This document shows, in pieces, positions 10,166 to 19,915 of a DNA stretch of 64,000 nt. Below the pieces are notes generated by a model. That model saw nothing but the letters and a program-made list of their open reading frames with translations. It was not told the origin of the DNA and ran no database searches. The DNA is taken from contig JAQUYA010000004.1 of the NCBI GenBank assembly GCA_028692055.1, positions 1 to 64,000 of the forward strand, in the 5' to 3' direction. Numbering within the stretch: position 1 is the stretch's first letter; every line of letters begins with the position of its first letter. The stretch comes from Lachnospiraceae bacterium (lineage in GTDB: Bacteria; Bacillota; Clostridia; Lachnospirales; Lachnospiraceae). Made by a program: the position numbers and the translations under genes.

Positions 10166-10849
10166 CTACATAAACTGACACAATATCATTGGAATAAAGA
10201 TTGCCGGTACATAATTCATGACCTTCAATTTTGTAATGCCCAGCATATTGAGTGCAAGACCAATAATAATAACTGAACCTACGCAGGTCATTTCATTTAC
10301 AACTGTATCAGTCAGAAATGGGGATATCCATTGTGCCAGCAGGGTAATAGAACCCTGGTATACAAATACAAAACCCGCCGCAAACACAACGCCGATACCT
10401 AATGAAGATGCAAAAATGATTGCTGCCACAAAATCAAGGGTCGACTTATTAAAAAGTATCTCATGGTTACCAGACAAACCGCTCTGCAGGGATCCAACAA
10501 TTGCCATGGCACCTACACAAAATAATAAACTGGAGGTCACAAAACCTTCCGCAATCGAAACCTTTGTTCCATCCCTGCTTCTGAATTTACGTTCCAAAAA
10601 TTCACCCAGTTGTTTTACACGCAGGTCTAAGTCTATACCTTCTCCAATTAAAGTACCTATTACTATTGAAATAATCATTATTAGTGAATTTTCACCCACC
10701 AAAGAACCAGATATGCCTAAATACATCGTGCATAACCCAAGTCCTTTCATAAGTGTATCCGCTAATTTTTCCGGCAACCCTTTTTTCATCAACAGTCCAA
10801 TGACTGCTCCAGCAATAACTGCTACAGTATTTACAATTGTTCCTAACAT
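10166..10849 (-). CDS. DUF554 family membrane protein (YdfK-like)
   Basis: 227 aa with about seven hydrophobic segments. The N terminus (MLGTIVNTVAVIAGAVIGLL) and the motif GEGIDLDLRVKQLGEFLERK are typical of the DUF554 family, which is widespread in Firmicutes and of unknown transport function. It lies 17 bases downstream of gpmI on the same strand and is probably cotranscribed. GTAGGAAAG precedes the ATG. Confidence 0.9.
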   Translation of the reverse strand: MLGTIVNTVAVIAGAVIGLLMKKGLPEKLADTLMKGLGLCTMYLGISGSLVGENSLIMIISIVIGTLIGEGIDLDLRVKQLGEFLERKFRSRDGTKVSIAEGFVTSSLLFCVGAMAIVGSLQSGLSGNHEILFNKSTLDFVAAIIFASSLGIGVVFAAGFVFVYQGSITLLAQWISPFLTDTVVNEMTCVGSVIIIGLALNMLGITKLKVMNYVPAIFIPMILCQFM

Positions 10850-10866
10850 GTGTCTTTCCTACATTA

Positions 10867-12408
10867 TTATTTTTTAATCAATAATGATTTTCCTGTCATC
10901 TCTACTGGCTGTTTCATTCCCATTGTTTCGATTAAAGTAGGAATGATATCTGCTAAGCATCCACCTTCTCTTAAGGTGTATGCAGAGTCATAATTTACCA
11001 GAATAAATGGAACTTCATTTGTGGTATGCGCTGTAAATGGCGCCCCTGTTTCATAATCAACGAGTTGTTCTGCATTACCATGATCTGCACAGATAAACAT
11101 CGTACCATCTACTGATTTCAATGCATCCACTGCTTTTCCTACACATGCATCCACTGCTTCTACTGCTGTGATAGCTGCTGATTCTACTCCGGTATGACCT
11201 ACCATATCCGGATTTGCAAAGTTTATGATAATCACATCATATTTATCAGATGTAATTGCTTCACATAATTTGTCACATACTTCATAAGCACTCATTTCTG
11301 GTTTCAAATCATAAGTAGCAACCTTTGGTGAGTTTACCAGAATTCTGTCTTCGCCTTTATTTGGAGCCTCTACACCACCATTGAAAAAGAAGGTTACATG
11401 TGCGTATTTTTCTGTTTCTGCGATTCTTGCCTGTGTCATGTTATTTGCTGCGAGCCATTCACCAAAGGTATTGGTAACGGCTACCTTTAAGAAAGCAACT
11501 TCCTTATTGGCAATCGTTGGGTCATAATCTGAGAAACATACATACGTAAGTTCCAGTCTTTTTGCTCTTTCAAAGCCTTTGAAATCATCATCACAGAAGC
11601 ATCTGGTGATTTCTCTTGCTCTATCCGGTCTAAAGTTAAAGAATACAACGGAATCTTTGTCTGCAATCGTTGCTACTGCTTTGCCATCTTTCGTTACAAC
11701 GGTTGGTTTTACGAATTCGTCATTTTCTCCTTTATCATAAGAATTCTGAACAGCATTCGTTGCAGAATCTGCAGTCATGCCTTCTCCCTTTGTCAGTGCA
11801 TCATATGCTAACTTTACTCTGTCATAATTGTTATCTCTGTCCATTGCATAATAGCGTCCCATTACAGAAGCTACTTCACCAACACCGAGTTCTTTCATTT
11901 TTGCTTCTAATTGCTCTACATACCCTTTTCCAGATGCGGGCGGTGTGTCACGTCCGTCTAAGAAACAATGTACATATACTTTTTCAAGGTTATTTCTTTT
12001 TGCAAGTTCTAACAATCCATAAAGATGCGTAATATGGCTGTGTACACCACCATCGGACAATAAACCAAAGAAGTGTAATGCAGAATTATTTTTCTTGCAG
12101 TTTTCAACGGCATCTAATAATGCAGGATTGGTAAAAAATGTGCCATCACTGATTTCTTTTGTGATTCTGGTTAATTCCTGATATACAATACGTCCGGCAC
12201 CCATATTCAAATGTCCAACTTCTGAATTACCCATTTGACCGTCTGGAAGACCTACTGCCATTCCACTTGCCTGTCCCTTTACAAAAGGATAATCCTTCAT
12301 TAATTTATCGATAACAGGAGTCCTTGCTTCTGCTACTGCGTTTCCTTTTTGTTTGTCATTTAAGCCATATCCATCAAGAATCATTAATACGGTTGGTTTT
12401 TTACTCAT
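10867..12408 (-). CDS. gpmI: 2,3-bisphosphoglycerate-independent phosphoglycerate mutase
   Basis: 513 aa, standard length. The alkaline-phosphatase-like domain has the phosphoserine Ser62 in GNSEVGHLNMGAG, and Mn ligands in MILDGYG, CADHGNAEQ and TAHTTNEVPF. It interconverts 3- and 2-phosphoglycerate, feeding the enolase encoded nearby. It is divergently arranged from the CDF transporter gene with a 251-base gap that should hold both promoters. Confidence 0.97.
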   Translation of the reverse strand: MSKKPTVLMILDGYGLNDKQKGNAVAEARTPVIDKLMKDYPFVKGQASGMAVGLPDGQMGNSEVGHLNMGAGRIVYQELTRITKEISDGTFFTNPALLDAVENCKKNNSALHFFGLLSDGGVHSHITHLYGLLELAKRNNLEKVYVHCFLDGRDTPPASGKGYVEQLEAKMKELGVGEVASVMGRYYAMDRDNNYDRVKLAYDALTKGEGMTADSATNAVQNSYDKGENDEFVKPTVVTKDGKAVATIADKDSVVFFNFRPDRAREITRCFCDDDFKGFERAKRLELTYVCFSDYDPTIANKEVAFLKVAVTNTFGEWLAANNMTQARIAETEKYAHVTFFFNGGVEAPNKGEDRILVNSPKVATYDLKPEMSAYEVCDKLCEAITSDKYDVIIINFANPDMVGHTGVESAAITAVEAVDACVGKAVDALKSVDGTMFICADHGNAEQLVDYETGAPFTAHTTNEVPFILVNYDSAYTLREGGCLADIIPTLIETMGMKQPVEMTGKSLLIKK

Positions 12409-12659
12409 AATATTTTCTCCTCTTCTATAAATAACATTTATAATTTACCTTATAAACTTTATACATATTTCATCCGGTTTTCGCCATATTCTGAGGAATA
12501 TAGCTACCGTGAAAAATTATACACGTTTTTACGAATCGACGCAAGATAAACTTCTTAAATTTAGTTGCATTTTACCCTGATTACTAATAAAATAGAACTA
12601 TTACGAACAAATTATATAAGACCTAAAACGAGAATATCTTTTGGTCTTGAGGAGTTTCT

Positions 12660-13826
12660 ATGTTAACTTTACTTTCAAAATTCTTTATTAAAAAAAATGG
12701 AAAGAATGATATTAATACATTACGCCAGGTATACGGGGTACTCTGCAGTACCGTTGGTATTCTGTTAAATGTGTTCCTATTTCTCGGAAAATTTTTTGCA
12801 GGAACCATTAGTAATTCTATTTCCATAACGGCAGATGCCTTTAACAATCTGTCCGATGCTGGTTCCTCAATTATCACTCTGGTTGGTTTCCGTATGTCCA
12901 GTCAGAAACCGGACCCTGGGCATCCGTTTGGACATGGGCGAATCGAATATTTATCCGGCCTGTTTGTTTCCATTGCCATATTACTCATGGCGGTTGAATT
13001 AATTCAATCTTCTTTTGCAAAGATTCTACATCCGGAGAACGTCGAATGTAATATACTGATTCTCGCTATTTTAGTAATATCAATTCTTGTAAAATGTTAC
13101 ATGGCTTATTACAATCGTTCCATTGGCCGCAAAATTAACTCTGCCGGAATGAAAGCAACTGCTACAGACAGCATGAGTGATATGCTTGCCACTACTGTGG
13201 TGCTCTTATCCACCTTATTTACTTATTTTACTGGAATCATTATTGATGGATACTGTGGTGTATTGGTAGGTGTATTTATACTCTTTACCGGAATATCCGC
13301 TGCACGTGATACCATCAGTCCGTTGCTGGGGCAGCCACCGGAAGCCTCTTTTGTAAAAAAAATAGAAGAAACCGTATTAGCCCATACAGAAATTCTCGGT
13401 ATCCATGATTTAATTGTACATGATTATGGTCCAGGACGTGTTATGATTTCCCTCCACGCAGAGGTCCCGGCTTCTGGAAATATTATTGAGCTGCATGATA
13501 CCATTGATTTAATCGAGCACGAATTACAGGCAAAATTAAACTGTGAAGCGGTTATTCACATGGATCCCATCCTGAATGATGACCCTGAAACAATAAAGCT
13601 GAGTGCAGAGGTTAAGGAAGTCTTGCGGCAAATTGACGGCTGCTTACATATGCATGATTTTCGTGTGGTCAACGGCCCGACCCATACCAATATCATCTTT
13701 GATGTCGTAGTTCCCTTTAAATACCGACTGACTGATGCTGAATTATCGGCTGCAATCCAGGACGCCGTACAACATTTAAGCACCACCTATTTTACGGTAA
13801 TAAATATTGACCGCGATTTTTCATAA
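12660..13826 (+). CDS. Cation diffusion facilitator transporter
   Basis: 388 aa. Six membrane segments in the N-terminal 215 residues; the metal site signatures ADAFNNLSDAGSS and HPFGHGRIEYLSG are characteristic of CDF exporters of Zn2+, Fe2+ or Mn2+. The C-terminal cytoplasmic domain (about 225-290) is the ZT dimer domain and is followed by about 80 extra residues containing a second half-similar beta-alpha unit (HMHDFRVVNGPTHTNIIFD), as in longer CDFs. TTGAGGAG precedes the ATG. The metal cannot be assigned from sequence. Confidence 0.93.
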   Translation: MLTLLSKFFIKKNGKNDINTLRQVYGVLCSTVGILLNVFLFLGKFFAGTISNSISITADAFNNLSDAGSSIITLVGFRMSSQKPDPGHPFGHGRIEYLSGLFVSIAILLMAVELIQSSFAKILHPENVECNILILAILVISILVKCYMAYYNRSIGRKINSAGMKATATDSMSDMLATTVVLLSTLFTYFTGIIIDGYCGVLVGVFILFTGISAARDTISPLLGQPPEASFVKKIEETVLAHTEILGIHDLIVHDYGPGRVMISLHAEVPASGNIIELHDTIDLIEHELQAKLNCEAVIHMDPILNDDPETIKLSAEVKEVLRQIDGCLHMHDFRVVNGPTHTNIIFDVVVPFKYRLTDAELSAAIQDAVQHLSTTYFTVINIDRDFS

Positions 13827-13858
13827 AAAATAGCCTTGGTAATTGTATATGGCTCAGT

Positions 13859-14512
13859 TTAAAGATATCGAATAATTAAAAGACTTCCTTCTTTTACTGT
13901 GATACTACTTGGATTCCCAATAAATTCGTTGCTTACCCCTATTGGGAATTCATTTGTAATGATTGCATTTTCCAACGGATATTTTAACCCTGTGAGGCAT
14001 ACGCCTTTTGCAGCATCTCCCATGGAAAATACTGCTATCATACCTGCCTGTATCGCAGGAAAAGAAATACTGCCATTGGTTACCACCTGAAGCTCTGAAT
14101 CCCTCCCATACAGACATGCCCTGCAACCCTGTTTGCTTAAAAAGGTCAGGCACTGTATGTTAGCTATCGTATGGTCAATTCTTCCACCGGTTGCACCAAG
14201 TATCGCAAAATTCCGATAGCCCTTTTCCAAACCTTTTCGAATGGCTGCAAGCATATCCGTATCATCTTTTTCTGCGGGTAATTTACATACCTCAATCGGG
14301 TATTCCGGCGCTATCACATTCTGAAAGGACACCCCTGCTTCTTCTATGGAATCCATATCTCCGATTATCATATTTGGGATAATGCCATGCTTCTTCAGAG
14401 TAAGATATCCGGCGTCTGCTGCTATTACAAAGTCCCCTTCCCGTGGCATACAATAAGATCTATTGAATTCGCCTGCGCCAATGATAAAACATACTTGATT
14501 TTCTGTTTGCAT
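13859..14512 (-). CDS. thiN: Thiamine pyrophosphokinase
   Basis: 217 aa. The motifs ADAGY (30-34), GDMDS (50-54), KDDTDM (81-86) and GATGGRIDHTIAN are those of the TPK catalytic domain; the C-terminal part is the thiamin-binding domain. It makes thiamine diphosphate from thiamine and ATP. It converges with the CDF gene (32-base gap). AAGGGGAATC lies upstream of the ATG. Confidence 0.94.
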   Translation of the reverse strand: MQTENQVCFIIGAGEFNRSYCMPREGDFVIAADAGYLTLKKHGIIPNMIIGDMDSIEEAGVSFQNVIAPEYPIEVCKLPAEKDDTDMLAAIRKGLEKGYRNFAILGATGGRIDHTIANIQCLTFLSKQGCRACLYGRDSELQVVTNGSISFPAIQAGMIAVFSMGDAAKGVCLTGLKYPLENAIITNEFPIGVSNEFIGNPSSITVKEGSLLIIRYL

Positions 14513-14659
14513 ATCCTAAGATTCCCCTTTACTCTGTCCACTTTTTACTATACAATTTATGTGTTGGCAAGATTGTATTATTATAGCATTTTTCCATTTG
14601 TCCAGCAATAAACCTTGCTTTGATTTCATGTTTTCACAAATGATTAGATTTTTTTAAGT

Positions 14660-14684
14660 ATCTGTATAGGCAGATAGATGGGGG
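14660..14684 (+). promoter_or_regulatory. SD-adjacent hairpin before glycosyltransferase
   Basis: ATCTG-TATAGG-CAGAT (14660-14675) is followed directly by AGATGGGGG and the ATG at 14690. It fits the hairpin plus AGATGGGAG layout of the family described in findings, and is the only + strand member. Confidence 0.45.
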
Positions 14685-14689
14685 TTCGC

Positions 14690-15703
14690 ATGATAAGTAT
14701 TAGCGTATGCATGATTGTAAAAAATGAAGAAAAAGTATTAAAAAGATGTCTGGACAGTTTAAAAAAGATTGCCGATGAAATCATTATCGTAGACACCGGT
14801 TCTACCGACAACACCTTACAAATCGCTGCTCATTACACAAATCAAATCTATTATTATAAATGGAACCAGAACTTTTCCGATGCACGTAATTTTGCCTTTT
14901 CCAAGGCAACCCGTGATTATATCTACAGTGCAGATGCCGATGAGGTTATTGATTCTAAAAATATCCAACGTTTTCTTACCTTAAAAGCAGCTCTTTTACC
15001 GGAAATAGAAATCGTACAAATGCTGTATTGTAATCAATTACAGTTCAATACTACCTATAACTATGATGAGGAGTATCGTCCCAAATTATTTAAACGTCTG
15101 CGTACCTTCCATTTCATTGAGCCTATCCACGAAACGATTGCCATGGAGCCTGTGGTTTTTGACAGTGATATCCGTATTCTTCATATGCCGGAAAGTAACC
15201 ATGCCTCTCGTGATTTAGAGAAATTTGTAGCTCTGCAAAAAGAAAATACACGTCTTTCCACACACTTACATAATATGTATGCACGTGAATTATTTATTGC
15301 AGGTAAAGATGCTGACTTCATTGCCGCCATACCTGCTTTTGAAACAACTCTTACGGATGTGGCACGTTCCGAAAGTGAAATTCTGGAAGCAACTGCTGTA
15401 TTGGCACATGCGTACCGGATTCAAAAAAATACACACTTATTTTTTACAAATGTATTAAAAAATATCGTATGCAGCAGTTGCTCCGAAATCTGCTATGAAT
15501 TAGGCGAATATTATTATCACCTGAAGGATATGGAAAATGCATGCGTCTGGTATCAGAACGCTGCTTATGAAACCGAATGCATTCTGGATATCCGCGTTAA
15601 AAACCATTACGCATTGCAGGGCTTAAGTAACTGCTACCGCGCAGTTGGAAATATAGAAGAAGCAGCTCGTTATGAGCTGCTCCTTGATAACTCCTCTATG
15701 TAG
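14690..15703 (+). CDS. Family 2 glycosyltransferase with TPR-like C terminus
   Basis: 337 aa from the ATG at 14690, which has GGGGG six bases upstream; an ATG at 14678 in frame has no binding site. The GT-A domain (1-about 200) shows ISVCMIVKNEEKVLKRCLDS, VDTGSTDNT, DARNFA and the DxD-like SADADEV. The C-terminal 130 residues are alpha-helical and TPR-like (CYELGEYYYHLKDMENACVWYQNA). This is the SunS-like/clostridial GT2 architecture. The acceptor is unknown; it stands alone between oppositely oriented genes. Confidence 0.88.
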   Translation: MISISVCMIVKNEEKVLKRCLDSLKKIADEIIIVDTGSTDNTLQIAAHYTNQIYYYKWNQNFSDARNFAFSKATRDYIYSADADEVIDSKNIQRFLTLKAALLPEIEIVQMLYCNQLQFNTTYNYDEEYRPKLFKRLRTFHFIEPIHETIAMEPVVFDSDIRILHMPESNHASRDLEKFVALQKENTRLSTHLHNMYARELFIAGKDADFIAAIPAFETTLTDVARSESEILEATAVLAHAYRIQKNTHLFFTNVLKNIVCSSCSEICYELGEYYYHLKDMENACVWYQNAAYETECILDIRVKNHYALQGLSNCYRAVGNIEEAARYELLLDNSSM

Positions 15704-15710
15704 CATTTAC

Positions 15711-16892
15711 TTACTCTCTCTTTATGATTGCGGAGCAGCCCATACCACCACCTACACAAAGGGTAGCAAGTCCTGTCTTTGCATCGCGTTTCATCATTTC
15801 GTGAATTAAGGTAACCAGGATACGGCAGCCTGATGCACCAACCGGATGACCCAGCGCAATGGCTCCACCATTTACATTCAATTTTGTCAAATCAAAGCCT
15901 AAGTCATGACCTACAGCAACTGATTGTGCAGCAAATGCTTCGTTCGCTTCAATCAAGTCAAAGTCTTCTATCTTCATGCCCGTCTTTGCCATTACTTTTC
16001 GTGTCGATGCAACTGGTCCGATTCCCATGATAGAAGGATCTACACCTGCTAATTCCCCACCAATCCAGGTAGCCAATGGAGTTACTCCAAGTTCTTTTGC
16101 TTTTTCTTCACTCATAACGATGATTGCAGCTGCACCATCATTGATACCAGAAGCATTTGCGGCCGTAACCACACCATCTTTTTTAAAGCATGGACGTAAA
16201 CCGGATATTCCCTCTGCGGTTACTCCTGGGCGTGGTCCTTCGTCTGTATCTACGATAACGGTACCTTTTCTGGTCTTTACCTCTAGCGGTACGATTTCCT
16301 CTTTGAATTTTCCAGCTTTCATAGCTGCTTCGCATTTCTGTTGGCTGTCTGCTGCAAATGTATCCAGCTGCTCTCTGGTAAGTCCCCATTGTTCAGCAAT
16401 ATTCTCAGCAGTAATACCCATGTGATATCCCTCAAAAGCGTCTGTTAATGCATCTTTCATCAGGGTATCTTCCATTATTGCATTATTCATACGATATCCA
16501 AAACGAGCTTTATCGAGCGCATAAGGAGCCTTTGACATATTTTCCATGCCACCTGCTACGATAATATCTGCATCACCACAGGCAATTAATTTGGCTGCCA
16601 GATTGACACAGTGCAGACCGGAACCACACAATACATTAATCGTCGTTGCCGGAACTTCAATCGGAATCCCTGCTCTTACGGCTGCCTGTCTTGCTACGTT
16701 CTGTCCCTGATTTGCCTGGATCACGCAGCCCATATATACTTCATCTACCTGCTCTGGCTTTACACCAGCTCTTTTCAATGCTTCTTTTACTACAACCGTT
16801 CCCAAATCTGCTGCCGGAACAGTACTTAGCTCTCCACCCATTGTTCCGATTGCGGTACGACATGCACCAGCTAATACTACTTTTCTTCCCAT
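15711..16892 (-). CDS. Acetyl-CoA acetyltransferase (thiolase)
   Basis: 393 aa, full length. Catalytic residues: Cys89 in NVLCGSGLH, His in [10 protein letters not shown] and Cys in CVGGGMGCS. It condenses two acetyl-CoA to acetoacetyl-CoA, the first step of butyrate formation in clostridia (ThlA/AtoB type). No other butyrate genes (crt, hbd, bcd) are adjacent. AACGGAGGT precedes the ATG. A role in butyrate fermentation is inferred from the family. Confidence 0.95.
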   Translation of the reverse strand: MGRKVVLAGACRTAIGTMGGELSTVPAADLGTVVVKEALKRAGVKPEQVDEVYMGCVIQANQGQNVARQAAVRAGIPIEVPATTINVLCGSGLHCVNLAAKLIACGDADIIVAGGMENMSKAPYALDKARFGYRMNNAIMEDTLMKDALTDAFEGYHMGITAENIAEQWGLTREQLDTFAADSQQKCEAAMKAGKFKEEIVPLEVKTRKGTVIVDTDEGPRPGVTAEGISGLRPCFKKDGVVTAANASGINDGAAAIIVMSEEKAKELGVTPLATWIGGELAGVDPSIMGIGPVASTRKVMAKTGMKIEDFDLIEANEAFAAQSVAVGHDLGFDLTKLNVNGGAIALGHPVGASGCRILVTLIHEMMKRDAKTGLATLCVGGGMGCSAIIKRE

Positions 16893-17002
16893 TATTGTTA
16901 CCTCCGTTAATTTTTTAACTATCTTTGTTAATTATATAACGAGGTCTTCTTTTTTTCAACTATAAATGTATATTTTATAGTTTCTTAAGGATTCCTGCCC
17001 TA

Positions 17003-18013
17003 TTATGCTTCATTTGACAATCTTACAAATTCTTCCAGTCTTGCTTTCGCCTTGCCACTGTCAATTAATTCTTCTGCCATGCGAACACCTGCCTCCAGTG
17101 TATCTGCTGCATCTGCGATATATAAGCCTGCACCTGCGTTCATGACTACTGCATTTCTTTGTGGTCCCTTGTCACCATTTAAAATAGAATTTGTAATCCT
17201 TGCATTTTCTTCCGGTGTGCCGCCAACCAAATCTTCCTTTTTACATTTTGTGAATCCAAATTGTTCTGGTTCGATGGTATAACAGCGGAATTCTCCATCA
17301 TGAATCTCACACACTGATGTTGGTGCACTCATGGAAATCTCGTCTAATTTGTCCTGTCCATAAACTACCATTGCTTTCATAACGCCAAGATTGGAAAGTA
17401 CTCTTGCCAATGGCTCTACGAGTTCTTCCTCATAGACTCCCATCACCTGCATATTCGCTCCTGCCGGATTGGCTAACGGTCCTAAAATATTGAAGATTGT
17501 TCGGATTCCAAGCTCCTTGCGAACCGGTCCGACATATTTCATGGCAATGTGGTAGTTCTGTGCGAATAGAAAGCAGATACCAATCTTCTTTAATAATTCT
17601 GCACTCTTTTCCGGTGAAACCTTGATATTTACACCCAGTGCTTCCAGACAATCTGCTGCCCCTGATTTACTGGAGGCTGCCCGGTTACCATGCTTTGCAA
17701 CCGGTACTCCTCCAGCAGAAATGACAATGGAGGAAGTCGTGGAAATATTAAAGGAATTGGAACCATCTCCACCAGTACCAACTATTTCAAGGACCTCCAT
17801 ATCATGCAGCAATTTTACACAATGATTTCGCATTTCTTCTGCCGATGCCGTTATCTCATCAATGGTTTCTCCCTTCATACTAAGTGCGGTTAAATAGGCA
17901 CTTTTTTGTACTTCACTCGCCTCTCCGCTCATAATTTCATTCATGACCTCTTTTGCTACTGCATAGCTTAAATCTTCTTTTTTTGCTAACTTTTGAATTG
18001 CTTCCTTAATCAT
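17003..18013 (-). CDS. trpD: Anthranilate phosphoribosyltransferase
   Basis: 336 aa from the ATG at 18013 (binding site GGATAGGAG); the open frame continues upstream but that part is the T-box leader. The phosphoribosyl-diphosphate loop [15 protein letters not shown] and [21 protein letters not shown], plus the metal site DEISMSAPT, are diagnostic. It transfers phosphoribose to anthranilate in tryptophan synthesis. No other trp gene is next to it, which is unusual, yet it has its own T-box leader, so it appears to be an independently controlled single-gene unit. Confidence 0.96.
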   Translation of the reverse strand: MIKEAIQKLAKKEDLSYAVAKEVMNEIMSGEASEVQKSAYLTALSMKGETIDEITASAEEMRNHCVKLLHDMEVLEIVGTGGDGSNSFNISTTSSIVISAGGVPVAKHGNRAASSKSGAADCLEALGVNIKVSPEKSAELLKKIGICFLFAQNYHIAMKYVGPVRKELGIRTIFNILGPLANPAGANMQVMGVYEEELVEPLARVLSNLGVMKAMVVYGQDKLDEISMSAPTSVCEIHDGEFRCYTIEPEQFGFTKCKKEDLVGGTPEENARITNSILNGDKGPQRNAVVMNAGAGLYIADAADTLEAGVRMAEELIDSGKAKARLEEFVRLSNEA

Positions 18014-18019
18014 TGCTTC

Positions 18020-18044
18020 ACTCCTATCCGCGACTCCTGGCCGC
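18020..18044 (-). promoter_or_regulatory. SD-adjacent hairpin before trpD
   Basis: On the coding strand GCGGC-CAGGA-GTCGC (18030-18044; 5 bp with one G-U) is followed by GGATAGGAG and the start codon. It lies downstream of the T-box terminator, so it would act on translation. Confidence 0.4.
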
Positions 18045-18112
18045 ATGCAAACTGTTTGCTGGTTGGTCTGCCTAAGAGGTATCGCTATTTTACGTACATG
18101 CATTTGAAAAAG

Positions 18113-18370
18113 CATAAAAAAGCGCCCCTGACAGACTATTTCTAATCTGTCAAGGACGGTTAAAATTCTTCCGCGGTGCCACCTTGATTCACGAATCTTC
18201 GTACACTCTAAGGATACTATCATATCCCTGACAACTAACGTATGTCCTCACGTCACAGATACTCAGAAACAGATATCCATTTCCTTTGACTATGCCCTCC
18301 ATGGTCCATTTAACAACCTGCGTTCTGCCAAACTCCCATCTATGTTCAGCTCTCTGTAAGTGCACGTATT
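18113..18370 (-). promoter_or_regulatory. T-box leader, probably tryptophan-specific
   Basis: On the - strand the T-box antiterminator sequence AAGGTGGCACCGCGG lies at 18171-18185, followed by a strong terminator hairpin (GACAGATT/AGTCTGTC stem, 18119-18160) and a T run. Upstream, stem I carries AGAGAGC and, on its 3' side, a candidate specifier codon TGG followed by A (18277-18279), matching uncharged tRNA-Trp and the trpD gene downstream. The specifier assignment is inferred from position and gene function. Confidence 0.9.
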
Positions 18371-18464
18371 GTTTTTATCTCCACATCAACGGTTTAACTT
18401 ATTAAAGTGTTTTAATTATAATCCTATTTTTTTTAAAATGCAATAATTTTTTTATTATAATTTT

Positions 18465-19901
18465 CTATTTTTTCCAGGTACCCGGAGCAAATAGAATCAG
18501 CATTGGAAAGATTTCCAATCTTCCCGCCAGCATGTCAAAGACTAATACATACTTTGAAAAATCTGAAAAAATCGAAAAATTACTGGCTGGTCCGACGAGT
18601 TCCAATCCTGGTCCAATGTTATTAATCGTTGCTGCAATTGCAGTAAAATTAGTAACCATATCAAAATTGTCAAAGCTTACTAATAATACGGATATCGCAT
18701 AAATCAATATGTAAGCAATCAAAAAAATATTTACAGAACGTACCGTTTCATGCTCGATTGCTTTTCCGTCGCTTTGGATGATTTTAACACTTCTTGGATG
18801 AATCATGACCGATAATTCTTTTCGCAGGGTCTTAAGGTAAATCAGGAAACGTGATACCTTAATTCCTCCACCAGTGCTACCGGCACATGCCCCAATAAAC
18901 ATCAGCAGAATCATAATTGTACGCGCAAAATTGGGCCAGTCATTAAAATTAACCGTAGAAAATCCGGTGGTTGTCATAATCGAAGCCACCTGAAATGCGG
19001 TATGATGCAGATGATATCCCAAATCACCATATGTTATTGTAAGATTTGCCGTAATGAGAATAGTTGCTAATGCAAAAATAATCAGATACCAGCGTACCTC
19101 TTCCATTTTGAAAGCATTTCGAAATTGTCTGATTAAAATCAAAAAATAAAAATTAAAGTTAACGCCAAACATAACCATAAACACTGTAATTACGTTTTGC
19201 AGATAAGGGCTATAGCTTCCGGCACTATCATTATAGATACCAAATCCACCTGTTCCTGCTGTTCCAAAAGAGGTACATAAAGAATCAAATAATGACATTC
19301 CCCCAAGCAGCAATAACAATACTTCTATCACTGTCATTCCAAAATAAATCGCATACAGAACAAATGCAGTTTTCTGCAATTTCGGTACCAGTTTACCAAA
19401 TCTTGGTCCTGGACTTTCTGCACTGATTAAGTAAATCTGACTATTCCCAGAAAGTGGTAATACTGCCAGTATAAATACCAGTACCCCCATACCACCAATC
19501 CAATGTGAAAAACTTCTCCAAAATAAAATACATTTTGGAAGGCTTTCCACATCCCTTAAGATACTGGCACCTGTTGTCGTAAATCCAGATACAATCTCAA
19601 AAAGAGCATCTGTAAAAGAGGGAATCGCACCACTTAGGATAAATGGCAAAGCGCCTATTAAGCTCATTACAATCCAGCACAGGGATACCGATACAAATCC
19701 TTCTTTTGCAAAAAAAGATTTATTGCAGACTTCTTTGCGAACCATGAGTGTTCCTGCCAAAATACAGCCCAATGCACACAATGCAAAATACATTCCTGAC
19801 GGTTCTCTGTAAAGGAACGCTATCAAAATAGGAATTGTCATAAAAATACCTTCAAAACGAATGACATGTCCTAAAATATTTCGTATAATTGAATAGTTCA
19901 T
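18465..19901 (-). CDS. trkH: Potassium uptake protein TrkH
   Basis: 478 aa. Four repeated membrane-pore-membrane units with selectivity-filter-like loops (SGFTTTGASI, TAGTGGFG, TTTGFSTVNF, INNIGPGLE). The N-terminal 70 residues form extra membrane helices as in TrkH. It is the ion-conducting subunit of the Trk/Ktr potassium system, gated by TrkA encoded 14 bases upstream in the same operon. Start ATG follows GCAGGAG. Confidence 0.95.
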   Translation of the reverse strand: MNYSIIRNILGHVIRFEGIFMTIPILIAFLYREPSGMYFALCALGCILAGTLMVRKEVCNKSFFAKEGFVSVSLCWIVMSLIGALPFILSGAIPSFTDALFEIVSGFTTTGASILRDVESLPKCILFWRSFSHWIGGMGVLVFILAVLPLSGNSQIYLISAESPGPRFGKLVPKLQKTAFVLYAIYFGMTVIEVLLLLLGGMSLFDSLCTSFGTAGTGGFGIYNDSAGSYSPYLQNVITVFMVMFGVNFNFYFLILIRQFRNAFKMEEVRWYLIIFALATILITANLTITYGDLGYHLHHTAFQVASIMTTTGFSTVNFNDWPNFARTIMILLMFIGACAGSTGGGIKVSRFLIYLKTLRKELSVMIHPRSVKIIQSDGKAIEHETVRSVNIFLIAYILIYAISVLLVSFDNFDMVTNFTAIAATINNIGPGLELVGPASNFSIFSDFSKYVLVFDMLAGRLEIFPMLILFAPGTWKK

Positions 19902-19915
19902 CTCTCATTCTCCTG

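Noticed and set aside
10218..10877. A 219-codon open frame on the + strand opposite the DUF554 gene
   Set aside because: It lies antisense to a well-supported membrane protein gene, has no ribosome binding site and has the Thr/Pro/Ile-rich composition expected from reading the complement of hydrophobic codons.
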